From: Haloferula luteola | GTDB taxonomy: Bacteria > Verrucomicrobiota > Verrucomicrobiia > Verrucomicrobiales > Akkermansiaceae | NCBI RefSeq assembly: GCF_014201715.1 | Contig: NZ_JACHFD010000004.1 | Span: 1-64,000 of the forward strand | Length of the DNA: 64,000 nt | Direction of reading: 5' to 3' | Shown: positions 27,177 to 37,046 of the stretch, piece by piece | How positions within the stretch are numbered: the first letter of the stretch is position 1 | Layout of the letters: each line of letters starts with the position of its first letter | Notes under the pieces: generated by a model | Seen by the model: only the letters and a program-made list of their open reading frames with translations | Told to the model about the DNA's origin: nothing | The model's database searches: none | Made by a program: the position numbers and the translations under genes

Positions 27177-27188
27177 CTATGACGGTGT

Positions 27189-27656
27189 ATGGAAACGACC
27201 GACACGACACGCGCCCGTCTCGAGCATTGGAAAACCGCACCTGATGCGATGCAGGCGATGCTCTCCCTTGAAACTGCCGTGCGTGCTGCCGGCATCGATC
27301 CTGTGCAGCTCGAGTTCATCAAGCTTCGTGCCTCCCAGATCAACGGCTGCGCCTACTGCATGAATCTTCATTTTCAGGATGCTGTGAAGTCGGGGATTTC
27401 GCCGCAGCGACTCCAGCTGCTGCCGGTGTGGCGAGAGGTGGCCCATCTTTACTCGCCCGCTGAGCAGGCGGTTCTGGCTTGGACGGAGAAGCTCACCCGC
27501 CTCGCCGGCGGCGCGGTGAGCGATGGAGACTTCGCCGCATTGCGCGAGCACTTCGATGATGAACAGATCCCTTGGATCACGCTGGCCATTGCCACGATCA
27601 ACGCCTGGAATCGTTTTGGAGTCGGCTTCCGCTTGCCGGTCGAGCTGGCCGTCTGA
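27189..27656 (+). CDS. AhpD-like carboxymuconolactone decarboxylase family protein
   Basis: 155 residues, all helical. The peroxidatic CxxC motif CAYCMNLH (C54, C57, H61) matches AhpD/CMD alkylhydroperoxidases, with the proton-relay Glu expected upstream (LEFIKLRASQINGC). Such proteins reduce peroxides or handle reactive carbonyl compounds. Together with the ECF41 sigma factor 16 bases downstream it forms the standard COE-sigma pair, and the upstream promoter matches the ECF41 consensus, so the sigma factor probably transcribes this operon and itself. Confidence 0.92.
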   Translation: METTDTTRARLEHWKTAPDAMQAMLSLETAVRAAGIDPVQLEFIKLRASQINGCAYCMNLHFQDAVKSGISPQRLQLLPVWREVAHLYSPAEQAVLAWTEKLTRLAGGAVSDGDFAALREHFDDEQIPWITLAIATINAWNRFGVGFRLPVELAV

Positions 27657-27672
27657 TTTTGATTTGAGCTGA

Positions 27673-28536
27673 ATGAGTGATCTCGAAGCCCACCGTCGTC
27701 GCCTGTTCTCAATCGCCTACCGGATGCTCGGTCGCGCGGTGGAGGCCGAGGACATGGTGCAGGAGACTTTCCTGCGCTGGCACCGTGCGGAGCCATCGCA
27801 GATTCGAAATGAGGCATCCTGGCTGACGACCACCCTGACCCGATTGTGCATCGACCAACTCCGGCTCGCCCGCCGTCAGCGGGAGGAGTATGTGGGGGTG
27901 TGGCTCCCGGAGCCATTGCTGGAGGACCGTTCGGCACCTCCTTCCGAGGATGCGGCGCTCGCTGACACGCTGGGGATGGCGTTCCTACTGATGTTGGAGA
28001 CGCTTTCTCCGATCGATCGTGCGGTGTTTCTGCTCCGCGAGGCCTTTGGACATGATTACGAATCGATTGCGGGGATCGTGGGCAAGTCGGCGGCAAGCTG
28101 CCGCCAAATCGTCTCGCGCGCCAAGGTGCGCCTGGCCCGCCCAGACGATCAAAAGTCGAGCGCCCATGACGAAGCTGAACGGCTGGTTCGGGAGTTTGTG
28201 GAAGCCACTCGCACCGGGGAGATGGCGGATTTGCTGCGTCTGCTCACAGAAGATGCGGTGCTCTACAGCGACGGCGGCGGGAAAGTTCGTGCCGCCTTGC
28301 TCCCGATTCGTGGAGCTGACCGCATTGCTCGGATGTTCATCGGCCTCCGGCGTTTTCACCAAACGGCGCCACCCCCTGTGCGTTGGGTGCGCATCAATGG
28401 TTCTCTCGGTGCCTTGATCCGCAGCGGAGATGGCTCGCGATCCGCCATGACCTTGGCGCTGGAGAATGGGCGGGTGAAGGCGGTCTTCGTGGTGCGCAAT
28501 CCGGACAAACTCGGTGGAGCACACAAGTTTGAATGA
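27673..28536 (+). CDS. ECF41-group RNA polymerase sigma factor (SigJ-like)
   Basis: 287 residues: sigma2 (about 8-70), sigma4 (about 105-158) and a C-terminal SnoaL/NTF2-like domain (about 168-280) that replaces an anti-sigma factor. All three ECF41 marks are present: WLPEP in the linker (77-81), DGGGK (200-204) and NPDKL near the end (276-280). In this group the C-terminal domain both activates and inhibits the sigma factor, and the signal is unknown. It is downstream of the AhpD-like target gene and likely cotranscribed. Confidence 0.95.
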   Translation: MSDLEAHRRRLFSIAYRMLGRAVEAEDMVQETFLRWHRAEPSQIRNEASWLTTTLTRLCIDQLRLARRQREEYVGVWLPEPLLEDRSAPPSEDAALADTLGMAFLLMLETLSPIDRAVFLLREAFGHDYESIAGIVGKSAASCRQIVSRAKVRLARPDDQKSSAHDEAERLVREFVEATRTGEMADLLRLLTEDAVLYSDGGGKVRAALLPIRGADRIARMFIGLRRFHQTAPPPVRWVRINGSLGALIRSGDGSRSAMTLALENGRVKAVFVVRNPDKLGGAHKFE

Positions 28537-28622
28537 CGGAGGCCATCGATGCAGGCAGGAGTGATGGGGGGCCGAGCAGTCTCTCTGGATCGGCGAGGGA
28601 TGAGTGCTAGGGTCTTGGCGCG

Positions 28623-29108
28623 ATGTTCGGACGTCTTTTTCTACTCTTCATTACCGTCCCGGTGATCGAGCTGGCCTTGTTTCTTTCGGTGGGCGAGCGA
28701 ATCGGCCTTCCGGTGACCTTGGCGATCGTGCTACTCACCGGTTTCCTTGGCGCTTGGCTCACCAAAAAACAGGGACTGAAGGTGCTGCAGGGCTACCGGC
28801 AATCTCTGGCGGAAGGTCGCCTTCCCCACGAGGAGGTGGTCGAAGGCCTGCTAATTTTGATCGCCGGAGCCGTGTTGCTGACTCCCGGATTCCTGACCGA
28901 TGCGATCGGCTTTCTTCTGCTGACGCCGCCTGTGCGCGCCGCGGTGGTCAAGCGTCTCCAATCGGCACTGAAGGATCGTATTCGCCTTGTGGTTCCGGGA
29001 GCGACTACGGTCTCTCCTGAACCGCCGGGCGCACCCCGCCGAGCCGAGTTGGAGGGTGAGGTGATCGACGTTGAGGTGGTGAAAGAGGGATCGTACGGGG
29101 GTGGCTGA
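28623..29108 (+). CDS. fxsA: FxsA family cytoplasmic membrane protein
   Basis: 161 residues, ATG at 28623. The hydrophobic core has the FxsA pattern: FxxxPxxE-like start (FITVPVIELALFLSVG), LTGFLGAWLTKKQG (about 40-53), then LLILIAGAVLLTPGFLTDAIGFLLL-type helices and PPVRAAV. The C-terminal 40 residues are soluble and acidic. FxsA is named for suppressing F-exclusion of phage T7 in E. coli; its normal job is not settled. It stands alone between the sigma factor and a two-component system. Confidence 0.88.
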   Translation: MFGRLFLLFITVPVIELALFLSVGERIGLPVTLAIVLLTGFLGAWLTKKQGLKVLQGYRQSLAEGRLPHEEVVEGLLILIAGAVLLTPGFLTDAIGFLLLTPPVRAAVVKRLQSALKDRIRLVVPGATTVSPEPPGAPRRAELEGEVIDVEVVKEGSYGGG

Positions 29109-29207
29109 ACTTGAGTCCAGAAGAGGACGAAGAAATCTTTCTGAATGGGGGAGAAGGAGGAGGCAATGACGTTGCCTTGGGGGGTGAAGATGTGAAAGCG
29201 TGCGGGC

Positions 29208-31376
29208 GTGAGTTTGCCTCCTGTCCCCAAGCTTCGCATCCCCCCGGCCAAGGTGCTCGCGATGTCCTGGATCCTCGGCGTGATCGTGCTGGGGGTCGTT
29301 GTGGGATTGGCTCACCAGCAGCCGGGATTGGGCATGCGTCTGGGTCTTGCCTCGGACACCAGGGCGGTGGTGGCGATGAACACGGCTGGCCCTTCTGCGG
29401 CGGTGCCGGTGGGGACTCCATTGGTGGCGATTCAGGGAGGGGGGGATCGGATGGACTTGCGCCCCCTCGACCTCACCATCGAGCCCGATGGAAGCATGGG
29501 GACTTACGAGATCTATGGGGAATTCTTGGCGCGGCAGGATCGTCTGGCCGCCATTCAGCGAGCGGAGGAGGTGGAATGGATTGCGGAAGATGGCCGGGCG
29601 TATCCCGTTCGTCCGCAGCCCCAGCGTCCCCTGGGCAGCCTACCAACGGACTTCTGGGTCCAATTGGCTGTGGGCCTGGTGGCGTGGTGGGTGTCGGCCG
29701 CGGTGATCGCATTCCGGCCCGGGGGAAATGGGGCGAGATACCTGTTGCTGAGTGGTTTTGCGACCTTGTTGTTTGCGCCGGCGGCGGCAATTTACACCAC
29801 TCGCGAGTTGGCGGTTCCGGCAGGGATTTTTCACAGTGCCTGCGATCTCAATTTTTTCGGTGGCAGCTTGTTTGCTGCCAGTTTCGTGGGCTTGCTCCTC
29901 TATTATCCGCGTCCGATGGCACCCCGGTGGGTGGGTCGTTCGGTGGTGGGGGTGTTTGTGCTTTGGTTCGTCCTTCAGCAGATCGGGGTGTTTTCCTCGA
30001 TGACCTTTGCTCGGAGGTTTCTGGTGATGTTGGCGATGCCGGCCACATTGGGGCTGGCGGGTTGGCATTGGTTTCGGACCTCGCGATCGCCGGTTGAACG
30101 GGCGGCGTTGCAGTGGTTTCTGGGCTCGTGGTTGTTGGGCACCTTTCTGTTCGCGGGTTTCATTCTGCTGCCACAGATGTTTGGGATCGATACCTCGCCG
30201 CTTCAGGGGTATGCCTTTTTGCTTTTTCTTTTAGTGTATGGTGGGTTGGCGGTGGGGATCTTGCGATTTCGGCTCTTCGAAATTGGTCAATGGTGGCGTC
30301 AATCTGTGGGGTGGGCGGCGATGGTTCTGCTGCTCGTGATCCTTGATGGTTTTTTTGTCTTCACTCTGGAGTGGTCGGAGAGCTTTTCGCTATCAGCGGC
30401 GCTGTTGGTGTGCGGTGGGGTTTGGTTGCCATTTCGGGCCTGGGTGTGGCGGCGGATGACGCGCCGTCGTGAAGCGGAGAGCTTGGGATTGTTTCGCGAG
30501 GTGCTCGATCTTTCCGCACTGCCACCCGGAGATGAACGTCGGTGGGAAGGGTGGAAGCATTTGATCCAAAGGGTTTTCGACCCCTTGTCTCTGGACGTCG
30601 CAGTGGGAACATCGAGCATCGAGGAGATCGGCCAGGACGGGCAGTCTCTGCTGCTCCCTGGCGTGGGTGGCATGCCGGCCTTGCGGCTAGAATTTCTCCG
30701 AAGGGGGCGGGCGTTGTTCGGTCCTGCGGAGGCGCGGCAGGCGGGTGAACTGCGATCCATGCTGGAGCACGCGATTCAAAGCCATACTTCATATCAATCG
30801 GGAGTCGCGCAGGAAAGGGGTCGGATTTCCCGGGATCTTCACGATCATATCGGCGCTCATTTGTTGGCAGCTTTGCAGGCTCAGGAGGCGAGCGATAAGG
30901 ACCTCCGCATTCGCGAATCCCTCGCCGACTTACGGGAGGTGATCAATGATCGTGGGCATGCCGGACTTTCGTTGGGGGAAGCGCTTGCGGATCTCCGAAG
31001 CGAAAGCGGTGAACGGTTGGAAATGAGCGGCATCCATCTTCGCTGGAAGCAGGACTTGGTAGAAAATGTGCGCCTGTCCGGAGACGCGATGAAAGCCCTG
31101 CGAGCGGTGATTCGCGAGTCGCTCTCCAATGTGATCCGACACTCCGGTGCCGAGCGGGTTGAGCTCTCGCTTGAGGTTTCTGAGCAGTTCCTGCAACTGG
31201 TGGTGGAGGACGATGGTGGAGGCTGGGACGGCGTGGTGCGGAAAGGAAGTACGGGGATGGCAGGGATGAGGGAACGACTTGAAGGATTGAAAGGTTCCTT
31301 CGAATGCAAGGGGTTGCAAAATGGGGTACGTCTGCGGGCGAGCTTTCCGATGATGAAAGAAGGTGTCCTATCATGA
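29208..31376 (+). CDS. Multi-spanning sensor histidine kinase (HisKA_3, NarX/LiaS type)
   Basis: 722 residues if the GTG at 29208 is used; the ATG at 29262 is an alternative. An N-terminal helix is followed by a roughly 110-residue extracytoplasmic region with PDZ-like spacing (TAGPSAAVPVGTPLVAIQGG), then about eight membrane helices (residues about 145-410). The cytoplasmic part carries a HisKA_3 dimerisation helix with H545 in ISRDLHDHIGAHL, and an ATPase domain with ESLSNVIRHS and GSTGMAGMRERL. It overlaps the NarL-type regulator by four bases. The signal is unknown. Confidence 0.88.
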   Translation: MSLPPVPKLRIPPAKVLAMSWILGVIVLGVVVGLAHQQPGLGMRLGLASDTRAVVAMNTAGPSAAVPVGTPLVAIQGGGDRMDLRPLDLTIEPDGSMGTYEIYGEFLARQDRLAAIQRAEEVEWIAEDGRAYPVRPQPQRPLGSLPTDFWVQLAVGLVAWWVSAAVIAFRPGGNGARYLLLSGFATLLFAPAAAIYTTRELAVPAGIFHSACDLNFFGGSLFAASFVGLLLYYPRPMAPRWVGRSVVGVFVLWFVLQQIGVFSSMTFARRFLVMLAMPATLGLAGWHWFRTSRSPVERAALQWFLGSWLLGTFLFAGFILLPQMFGIDTSPLQGYAFLLFLLVYGGLAVGILRFRLFEIGQWWRQSVGWAAMVLLLVILDGFFVFTLEWSESFSLSAALLVCGGVWLPFRAWVWRRMTRRREAESLGLFREVLDLSALPPGDERRWEGWKHLIQRVFDPLSLDVAVGTSSIEEIGQDGQSLLLPGVGGMPALRLEFLRRGRALFGPAEARQAGELRSMLEHAIQSHTSYQSGVAQERGRISRDLHDHIGAHLLAALQAQEASDKDLRIRESLADLREVINDRGHAGLSLGEALADLRSESGERLEMSGIHLRWKQDLVENVRLSGDAMKALRAVIRESLSNVIRHSGAERVELSLEVSEQFLQLVVEDDGGGWDGVVRKGSTGMAGMRERLEGLKGSFECKGLQNGVRLRASFPMMKEGVLS

Positions 31377-32008
31377 ATTTGGTTTTGATCGTTGAAGACC
31401 TGCCGGCCTCACGGGAGTGGCTTTCTGGAGTGGCAAGGGCAGCCTTTCCCCGCTGCCACCGCCTTGAGGCGGATAGCGTCGCGGGTGCCCTGGAACTGGC
31501 CGGAAGGCATGCCTTCGACTTGGCGTTGATTGACCTCGGGTTGCCGGATGGATCGGGACTGGATCTGTTGCGGCGATTTCAGGATCTGGGGATGCCAGCG
31601 AAATGCGTGGTGACGACGGTGGCCACGGATGATGCCACCATGGTCGCGGCGCTGTCGCTGGGTGCCGCCGGGTATTTGCTGAAGGACCAGCCGGGAGAAC
31701 TGCTGGCGCGGCAACTCCAGCACCTCGTGCAGGGAATCCCTGCTTTATCCCCGAGCGTCGCTCGCCGTATCATGGAGCATTTCCAGCAAACCGGACCCGC
31801 TGCAGGACCAGAAGTCGCGGCCCGTCTGACCGATCGCGAAAAGGAAATTCTCACCGCCATTTCCCGCGGTCTGCGAAATGCGGAAGTCGCGGAGAATCTG
31901 GCGATTGCGGAGAGCACCGTAGCGAGCCACATCAAGGCAATTTATCGAAAGCTCGGCATCTCCAACCGGGCGGAAGCCGCCCGTCAAGCCGCACGTCTGG
32001 GATTGTAA
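31373..32008 (+). CDS. NarL/LuxR-type response regulator
   Basis: 211 residues from the ATG at 31373, which overlaps the kinase stop as ATGA. The receiver domain has the phospho-acceptor D54 (LALIDLGLPDG) and K in LLKDQ. The C-terminal LuxR helix-turn-helix (about 147-205) reads LTDREKEILTAISRGL and ESTVASHIKAIYRKLGI. It is the partner of the kinase just upstream. No target site could be identified in the window. Confidence 0.93.
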   Translation: MNLVLIVEDLPASREWLSGVARAAFPRCHRLEADSVAGALELAGRHAFDLALIDLGLPDGSGLDLLRRFQDLGMPAKCVVTTVATDDATMVAALSLGAAGYLLKDQPGELLARQLQHLVQGIPALSPSVARRIMEHFQQTGPAAGPEVAARLTDREKEILTAISRGLRNAEVAENLAIAESTVASHIKAIYRKLGISNRAEAARQAARLGL

Positions 32009-32120
32009 GGGCAAGTCGGCGTCGGAGCCTTGGACCCCTGCGGAAAACCCGCGAAATCCCCCTCCTGGACACCCCTTTCTTGCCCTCCCGCGCCCGTCCC
32101 TCCAGATTGGCCCGCGCCCG

Positions 32121-35100
32121 ATGTCCGACTCTTTCGTCCACCTCCACGTCCACACTGAATTCTCCCTGCTTGATGGGATGGCGCGGACAAAGCAATTGGC
32201 CGCAAAAGCCAAAGAGTTCGGCATGCCTGCCGTGGCCATGACCGACCATGGTAATCTCTATGGCGCGATTGAGTTCTTCCTGGCCTGCAAAGGCGCCGGA
32301 GTGAAGCCGATCTTCGGTTGCGAAATCTACCTCGCTCCCGGCAAGCTCGACGAAAAACGGGACATTCCCGGTCGCAAGCGGGCCTGCCACATGACGCTGC
32401 TCGCCGAGACGATGGAGGGCTGGAGCAATCTGCAGAAACTCGTTTCCCGTGGCCATCTGGAAGGACTCTACTACGGCAAGCCCCGCGTCGATCGTGAGGC
32501 CCTGCGCGAGTTCTCCACGGGAGTCATCTGCCTCACCGGCTGCATCTCCGGCCCGGTCAATGAATGGCTTCTCGCGGGGGACATGGACAAAGCCCGCGAA
32601 ACGATGGCTGAGTTGGTCGATATCTACGGGCGCGAAAACGTCTACGTCGAAGTCCACCATCATCACCTGGAACCCCAGCGGAAGGTGACCCCCGGTCTCC
32701 TCGAACTCGCCCGCGAGTTCGGGCTCAAACCCGTGGCGGCGAACGATGTCCACTTCGTCAATCGCGATGATCATGAGGCCCATGATGTGATGATTTGCAT
32801 CGGCACCGGGAAGCTGCTGATCGACGAAAATCGCATGCGCTACACGCCGGAAGTCTACTTCAAATCGGCGGAGGAGATGCGAGAACTGTTCGCCGAGATC
32901 CCCGGGGCATGCGATGCGACACTGGAGATTGCCGAGCGTTGCAACGTTGAGCTGAAGCTGGATTCCACCAGTTCGGAGAAATATCCCCAATTTGATTCTC
33001 CCGATGGCTCACCCCGCGAGGAGTACCTGATGCGGGTCTGCCAAGAGGGTCTCGTGAAACGGTATGGCGAGGAGAAGGCGGCTCGCGCGGAAATCCAGGA
33101 ACGCCTGAAGTACGAAGTCGGCATCATCAATCAGTTGGGTTTTGCGTCGTACTTCCTCATCACCGCTGATTTCATTCAGTGGGCACGTGATCACAACATT
33201 CCCGTCGGTCCCGGCCGGGGCTCGGCAGCCGGCTCGCTCGTCGCCTACGTGATGGGCATCACCAACATCTGCCCGCTTCAGTTCGGACTTCTTTTCGAGC
33301 GCTTCCTCAACCCAGAGCGGGTCAGCCCTCCCGATGTCGACATCGACTTCTGTCAGAGCCGGCGACCGGAGGTGATCGACTACGTGCGCCATAAATACGG
33401 TGAACGCAGTGTTTCCCACATCATCACCTACGGCACTCTCGGTGCAAAGAGTGTGCTTCGCGATGTCGCACGGGTGATGGGTGTTTCCTACGGAGAGGCG
33501 GACCGGATCGCGAAAATGATCGAAGCCAAGCCTGGCGTGACCCTCAAGAAGGAGTGGGATGCCAAGCCCGAGCTGCGCGAACTCATTGAGAGTTCCTCGA
33601 CCTATCAGGAACTTTGGGACTACGCGATGAAGCTGGAAGGCCTCACTCGTAACGTCGGCATCCACGCTGCCGGCGTCGTGATTGGAGACCGGTCGCTCGA
33701 CGAGCATGTCCCGCTCACTCGCGGTAACGAAGGGGAAGTCGTGACCCAATTCGACATGGGCGCGATCACCGAGGTGGGCTTGCTCAAGATGGACTTCCTC
33801 GGTCTGAAGAACCTCACCGTGATTCAGGACGCCGTCGAACACATCAAGGTCCACACGCCGGACTTTGTGATCGAGGATGTGCCTCTTGATGACCAAGCCA
33901 CCTTCGCGATTCTGAATCGTGGGGAAACCATGGGGGTGTTCCAGCTGGAGTCGGGTGGCATGGTCGAGACCTGCCGGAAATATCAGATCGAGAAGATCGA
34001 CGACATCATTGACCTTCTCGCCCTCTACCGTCCGGGGGCAATGCAGTTCATCGACCAGATGATCGAGGTGAAGAAGGGCCGAAACCGGCCTTTCTACGAG
34101 CATCCCTTGCTCGAGCAGGTGAGTGGCAACACCTATGGCGTCATGATCTATCAGGAGCAGGTGCAGAATGCCGCCAAGCTCCTCGCCGGCTACTCGCTCG
34201 GTGGCGCTGACTTGCTGCGCCGCGCGATGGGAAAAAAGGATCCTGCCAAGATGGCGAAAGAGCGTGACAAGTTTGTCCAAGGCTGTCGCGAAACCAACGG
34301 CATTGAGGAGAAGCTGGCCGACGCGATTTTCAAGAAGATCGAGATGTTCGCGGGGTATGGTTTCAACAAATCCCACTCCGCTTGTTACGGGCACATTTCC
34401 TACTGGACTGCCTACCTCAAGGCGAACTTCCCGGTCGAGTTCATGGCAGGCCTGCTTTCGAACGAGATCAACAACACTGACAAAATTGGCGTCTTTGTGG
34501 CCGAGTGTCATCGGATGAAGATCGAGATTCTCCCGCCGGATATGAATCGCTCCCGCTTGCGCTTCGCTCCTGAGCTGGCACCGAATGGTTCGATGGCGAT
34601 TCGGTATGGTCTCGCTGCGATCAAGAATGTCGGTGAGGGTGCGATGGCTCAGGCCATTGTTGAGCGGGACTCGAAGGGAGCGTTCGCTTCGCTGGAGGAC
34701 TTTGCCAACCGGTTGGACTCGAAGGCGGTCAACAAGCGGATCTTGGAGAACCTGATCAAGGCCGGTGCCTTTGATTGGACTCGTGAAGGCCGTGCGACGA
34801 TGCACGCCCGCTTGGAGCAGGTGTGCGCCAGTGCTTCCTCGCTTCAGCGCGACCGGGCTTCGGGCCAGGTTTCCATGTTTGATGGGATGGATTTTGGGAC
34901 GCCTCCGCCTAGTACGGTTTCTGCCGTGGAGGTCGAGGAGTGGACGAAGGATGATCGGCTGGCGATGGAGAAGGAGCTTCTCGGCTTCTATGTCACCGGG
35001 CATCCCCTCGACAAATTCCGGGCGGTGCTCGACTCTGACCGCTACTGCAAACTCGGCTTGGTAGACGAGATCGAGATCCAGCATCCGCGCGATCGGTTTC

Positions 35101-35582
35101 CCTTTGCCGGGATGATCCGCAGCGTTGATTCGCGGGTCACGAAATCGGGAAAGCCATTCGGCATTCTGGTCATAGAAGATTTCACGGGCTCGCGCGAAGT
35201 GATGGTATGGGGCGAGAGTTTTGTTCCGGCGCGAGACGCAGGAATTCTCGTTTCAGGCAAAGTGATCCGATTCAAGGCACAGATTCAGATCGACGACCGC
35301 ACGGACTCCCGTCGTCTGACCGGAGCGGAGCTCAATGAACTCAAGAGCCGTGGGGCATCGAATTCGAAATTCGTGGAATTGGCGCTTTGGACCGCGCGCC
35401 ATTCTGAGCGTGACCTGCAAGAGATCCGGGAGGCCATCGCCGCCCATCCCGGAAAGACGCCCGTGCTGATCCACTTCCAAAACTCCGCGGGAAAGCGAGC
35501 CACCCTTGAGCTGGGTGAAAATTTCTGCGTCCGCCGGGGAACCAAGCTCGAAGCGGCCCTCGGGCGGTGGATGGATGGGTGA
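32121..35582 (+). CDS. dnaE: DNA polymerase III subunit alpha
   Basis: 1,153 residues, the usual DnaE1 length. The N-terminal PHP domain begins with FVHLHVHTEFSLLDG. The C-family polymerase core holds the catalytic Asp triad: D407 and D409 in PPDVDIDF and D558 in LKMDFLGLKNL. The fingers, helix-hairpin-helix, an OB-fold (RSVDSRVTKSGKPFGILVIED, in part) and a C-terminal domain follow. It is the replicative polymerase and a core chromosomal gene, which argues that this window is chromosome rather than plasmid. There is no strong Shine-Dalgarno sequence before the ATG. Confidence 0.97.
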   Translation: MSDSFVHLHVHTEFSLLDGMARTKQLAAKAKEFGMPAVAMTDHGNLYGAIEFFLACKGAGVKPIFGCEIYLAPGKLDEKRDIPGRKRACHMTLLAETMEGWSNLQKLVSRGHLEGLYYGKPRVDREALREFSTGVICLTGCISGPVNEWLLAGDMDKARETMAELVDIYGRENVYVEVHHHHLEPQRKVTPGLLELAREFGLKPVAANDVHFVNRDDHEAHDVMICIGTGKLLIDENRMRYTPEVYFKSAEEMRELFAEIPGACDATLEIAERCNVELKLDSTSSEKYPQFDSPDGSPREEYLMRVCQEGLVKRYGEEKAARAEIQERLKYEVGIINQLGFASYFLITADFIQWARDHNIPVGPGRGSAAGSLVAYVMGITNICPLQFGLLFERFLNPERVSPPDVDIDFCQSRRPEVIDYVRHKYGERSVSHIITYGTLGAKSVLRDVARVMGVSYGEADRIAKMIEAKPGVTLKKEWDAKPELRELIESSSTYQELWDYAMKLEGLTRNVGIHAAGVVIGDRSLDEHVPLTRGNEGEVVTQFDMGAITEVGLLKMDFLGLKNLTVIQDAVEHIKVHTPDFVIEDVPLDDQATFAILNRGETMGVFQLESGGMVETCRKYQIEKIDDIIDLLALYRPGAMQFIDQMIEVKKGRNRPFYEHPLLEQVSGNTYGVMIYQEQVQNAAKLLAGYSLGGADLLRRAMGKKDPAKMAKERDKFVQGCRETNGIEEKLADAIFKKIEMFAGYGFNKSHSACYGHISYWTAYLKANFPVEFMAGLLSNEINNTDKIGVFVAECHRMKIEILPPDMNRSRLRFAPELAPNGSMAIRYGLAAIKNVGEGAMAQAIVERDSKGAFASLEDFANRLDSKAVNKRILENLIKAGAFDWTREGRATMHARLEQVCASASSLQRDRASGQVSMFDGMDFGTPPPSTVSAVEVEEWTKDDRLAMEKELLGFYVTGHPLDKFRAVLDSDRYCKLGLVDEIEIQHPRDRFPFAGMIRSVDSRVTKSGKPFGILVIEDFTGSREVMVWGESFVPARDAGILVSGKVIRFKAQIQIDDRTDSRRLTGAELNELKSRGASNSKFVELALWTARHSERDLQEIREAIAAHPGKTPVLIHFQNSAGKRATLELGENFCVRRGTKLEAALGRWMDG

Positions 35583-36105
35583 GTGTGAGATGCCGTTTTC
35601 CCTGCGAGGTATGGCATCGACGTTCATGGGGTGGCACGGCTGAAGCTAGCGTTAAGGACGCCCCGAATCGCGGAGAGCATCGCGTCCGCTTCCGATGGAG
35701 GGCACCGGAGCTCCAGGGCGGTGCGGCACGGGATCCTCATCCGTGGATGAGCGGAGGGGGTCGAAATCGGCCGGCATTTCGGGAACTTCGGTGTCGAGCG
35801 GTGCGATTTCCTGGTGGTTGATAAGAATCGAACCGGTCCAGACATGAATGATGGGTGGGAAGCGATCTTTCGAGCGTCATCAACGATATCTCTCTCCTCA
35901 TCCCTTATGAAGCATCTCAACCTGTGTTTGCATTCCGCATTTTTGAAAGACGGCGGAAGCGTTCCCATCACTCGGCGCGATTCATGGCACGCTCCCCACC
36001 GACGCGATGATGCTCCGAAACTGGTTTGGCTTCCTTGGCTGAACTTCAAAGAAGTCTGGAACGGGGAATAGCTGTTACACGCGCTGAGCCTGGCGGTGGA
36101 TCAAC
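35583..36105. other. Gene-poor gap after dnaE
   Basis: I see no convincing gene here. A weak forward frame (about 35814-36071, with a possible ATG at 35907 giving MKHLNLCLHSAFLKDGGSV) and a reverse frame (35624-36049) are open but Arg/Ser/Pro-rich and unlike known proteins. No tRNA, rRNA or clear terminator is visible. The stretch leads into the second copy of the degenerate repeat. Confidence 0.4.
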
Positions 36106-36290
36106 GGCCACCCGGTCAACGAGCAAACGACCGCTCCGTCACGCCTCGTGCTAGTGGGTGCCGAGTGCGGCTTGCGCCGAAATCAAAAGTGGGCACCCGC
36201 AAACCTCGTTAGCTCCGGCCTGCAGTCGCTTGGGCTCCCTTTTCCGTGCCTGCCGGGTCACCCCTACCGTCGCTCCGGCGTGGGGCCGCG
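36106..36290. repeat. Degenerate dispersed repeat, copy 2 (possible attC-like fold)
   Basis: Three blocks match copy 1 (385-700) in the same order: GGCCACCCGGTCAA at 36106, GGGCACC at 36191, and CCGGCCTGCAGTCGCTTG at 36215. Within it GGTCAAC (36114-36120) and GTTAGCT (36208-36214) enclose 101 bases; AACGAG pairs with CTCGTT, and GGGTGCC (36157-36163) pairs with GGCACCC (36192-36198). The AAC/GTT ends recall integron attC sites, but the inner stem is asymmetric. The stretch to 36545 is non-coding. Confidence 0.5.
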
Positions 36291-36545
36291 CGAGCGCCTT
36301 CGACGTGCAATGGGGCGTCAAGTTGCCGACCTTTGGCTCATGCCTAGCCAAGCGGCGGCAGGATGGCGGCGTGCCTGCACCAGGCTCGGTCGACCCGAAT
36401 CATCCGGCCGGAAGTGGATTCGGGTAGGCGGATGATCTGGGTTGCGATCGGGTTGAGGGAACGGTCGATTTCTTTCAGGAGCGGATTCCAACTGCGCCAT
36501 GATTCTCCACTGGTCGAGATTCAGAAGAGGCGTCAGGATTTCGCC

Positions 36546-37046
36546 ATGAGTGAGGAAATTCTATGGAAAGGGAGCCCGTCTCAGATTCTTCATCTGGGAA
36601 GGCATTTGCTGGCCCTGGTGGTGGTGGGTGGTCTGGGGTGGGGTGGGATGCTATTTCCTCCGGTATGGTTTGCGCTTCCATTGCCGCTTCTGTGGATGCT
36701 GTGGAACTATCTGGTGGTTCGGTGTCGGACTTATGAACTGACGACGGAGCGCCTGCGGCTTTATGAAGGGGTGCTGAATCAGACGATCGACGAGGTGGAA
36801 CTTTACCGAGTGAAGGACACGACCATGGATCGTCCGTTTTGGTTCCGAATGTTTGGGCTCTCAAATCTGCATCTGGATACCTCGGACCGGTCGCATCCTA
36901 AGGTCACGATTGAAGCGGTGAGCGACGGGATTGGGTTGCGGGAAACGCTGCGCAAGCAGGTGGAATTCTGGCGCGATCGGAAGAGGGTGCGGGAGGTGGA
37001 CTTTGAAGAGGGCGGAGAGTTGGAGGGCGACGATTCTCTTATTTGA
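36546..37046 (+). CDS. bPH-domain (DUF304-type) membrane protein
   Basis: 166 residues from the ATG at 36546, with AGGAT eight bases upstream. Two adjacent hydrophobic segments (about residues 22-55) are followed by a bacterial pleckstrin-homology domain of the YdbS/YdbT group: YELTTERLRLYEGVLNQTIDEVELYRVKD (in part), then LHLDTSD and an end rich in charged residues (KQVEFWRDRKR). The domain is cytoplasmic and of unknown ligand. Its last eight bases overlap the 3' end of the convergent DUF3472 gene. Confidence 0.82.
   Translation: MSEEILWKGSPSQILHLGRHLLALVVVGGLGWGGMLFPPVWFALPLPLLWMLWNYLVVRCRTYELTTERLRLYEGVLNQTIDEVELYRVKDTTMDRPFWFRMFGLSNLHLDTSDRSHPKVTIEAVSDGIGLRETLRKQVEFWRDRKRVREVDFEEGGELEGDDSLI

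Noticed and set aside
33009..35084. 691-aa reverse ORF within dnaE
   Set aside because: Antisense to a fully conserved DnaE; the His/Val/Leu-rich translation is typical of shadow frames.
35624..36049. 141-aa reverse ORF after dnaE
   Set aside because: Ser/Arg/Pro-rich with no motif or ribosome-binding site; both strands are open there.
36114..36214. True integron attC site
   Set aside because: The end cores match, but the inner stem is asymmetric and no integrase is seen; kept only as a repeat with attC-like ends.
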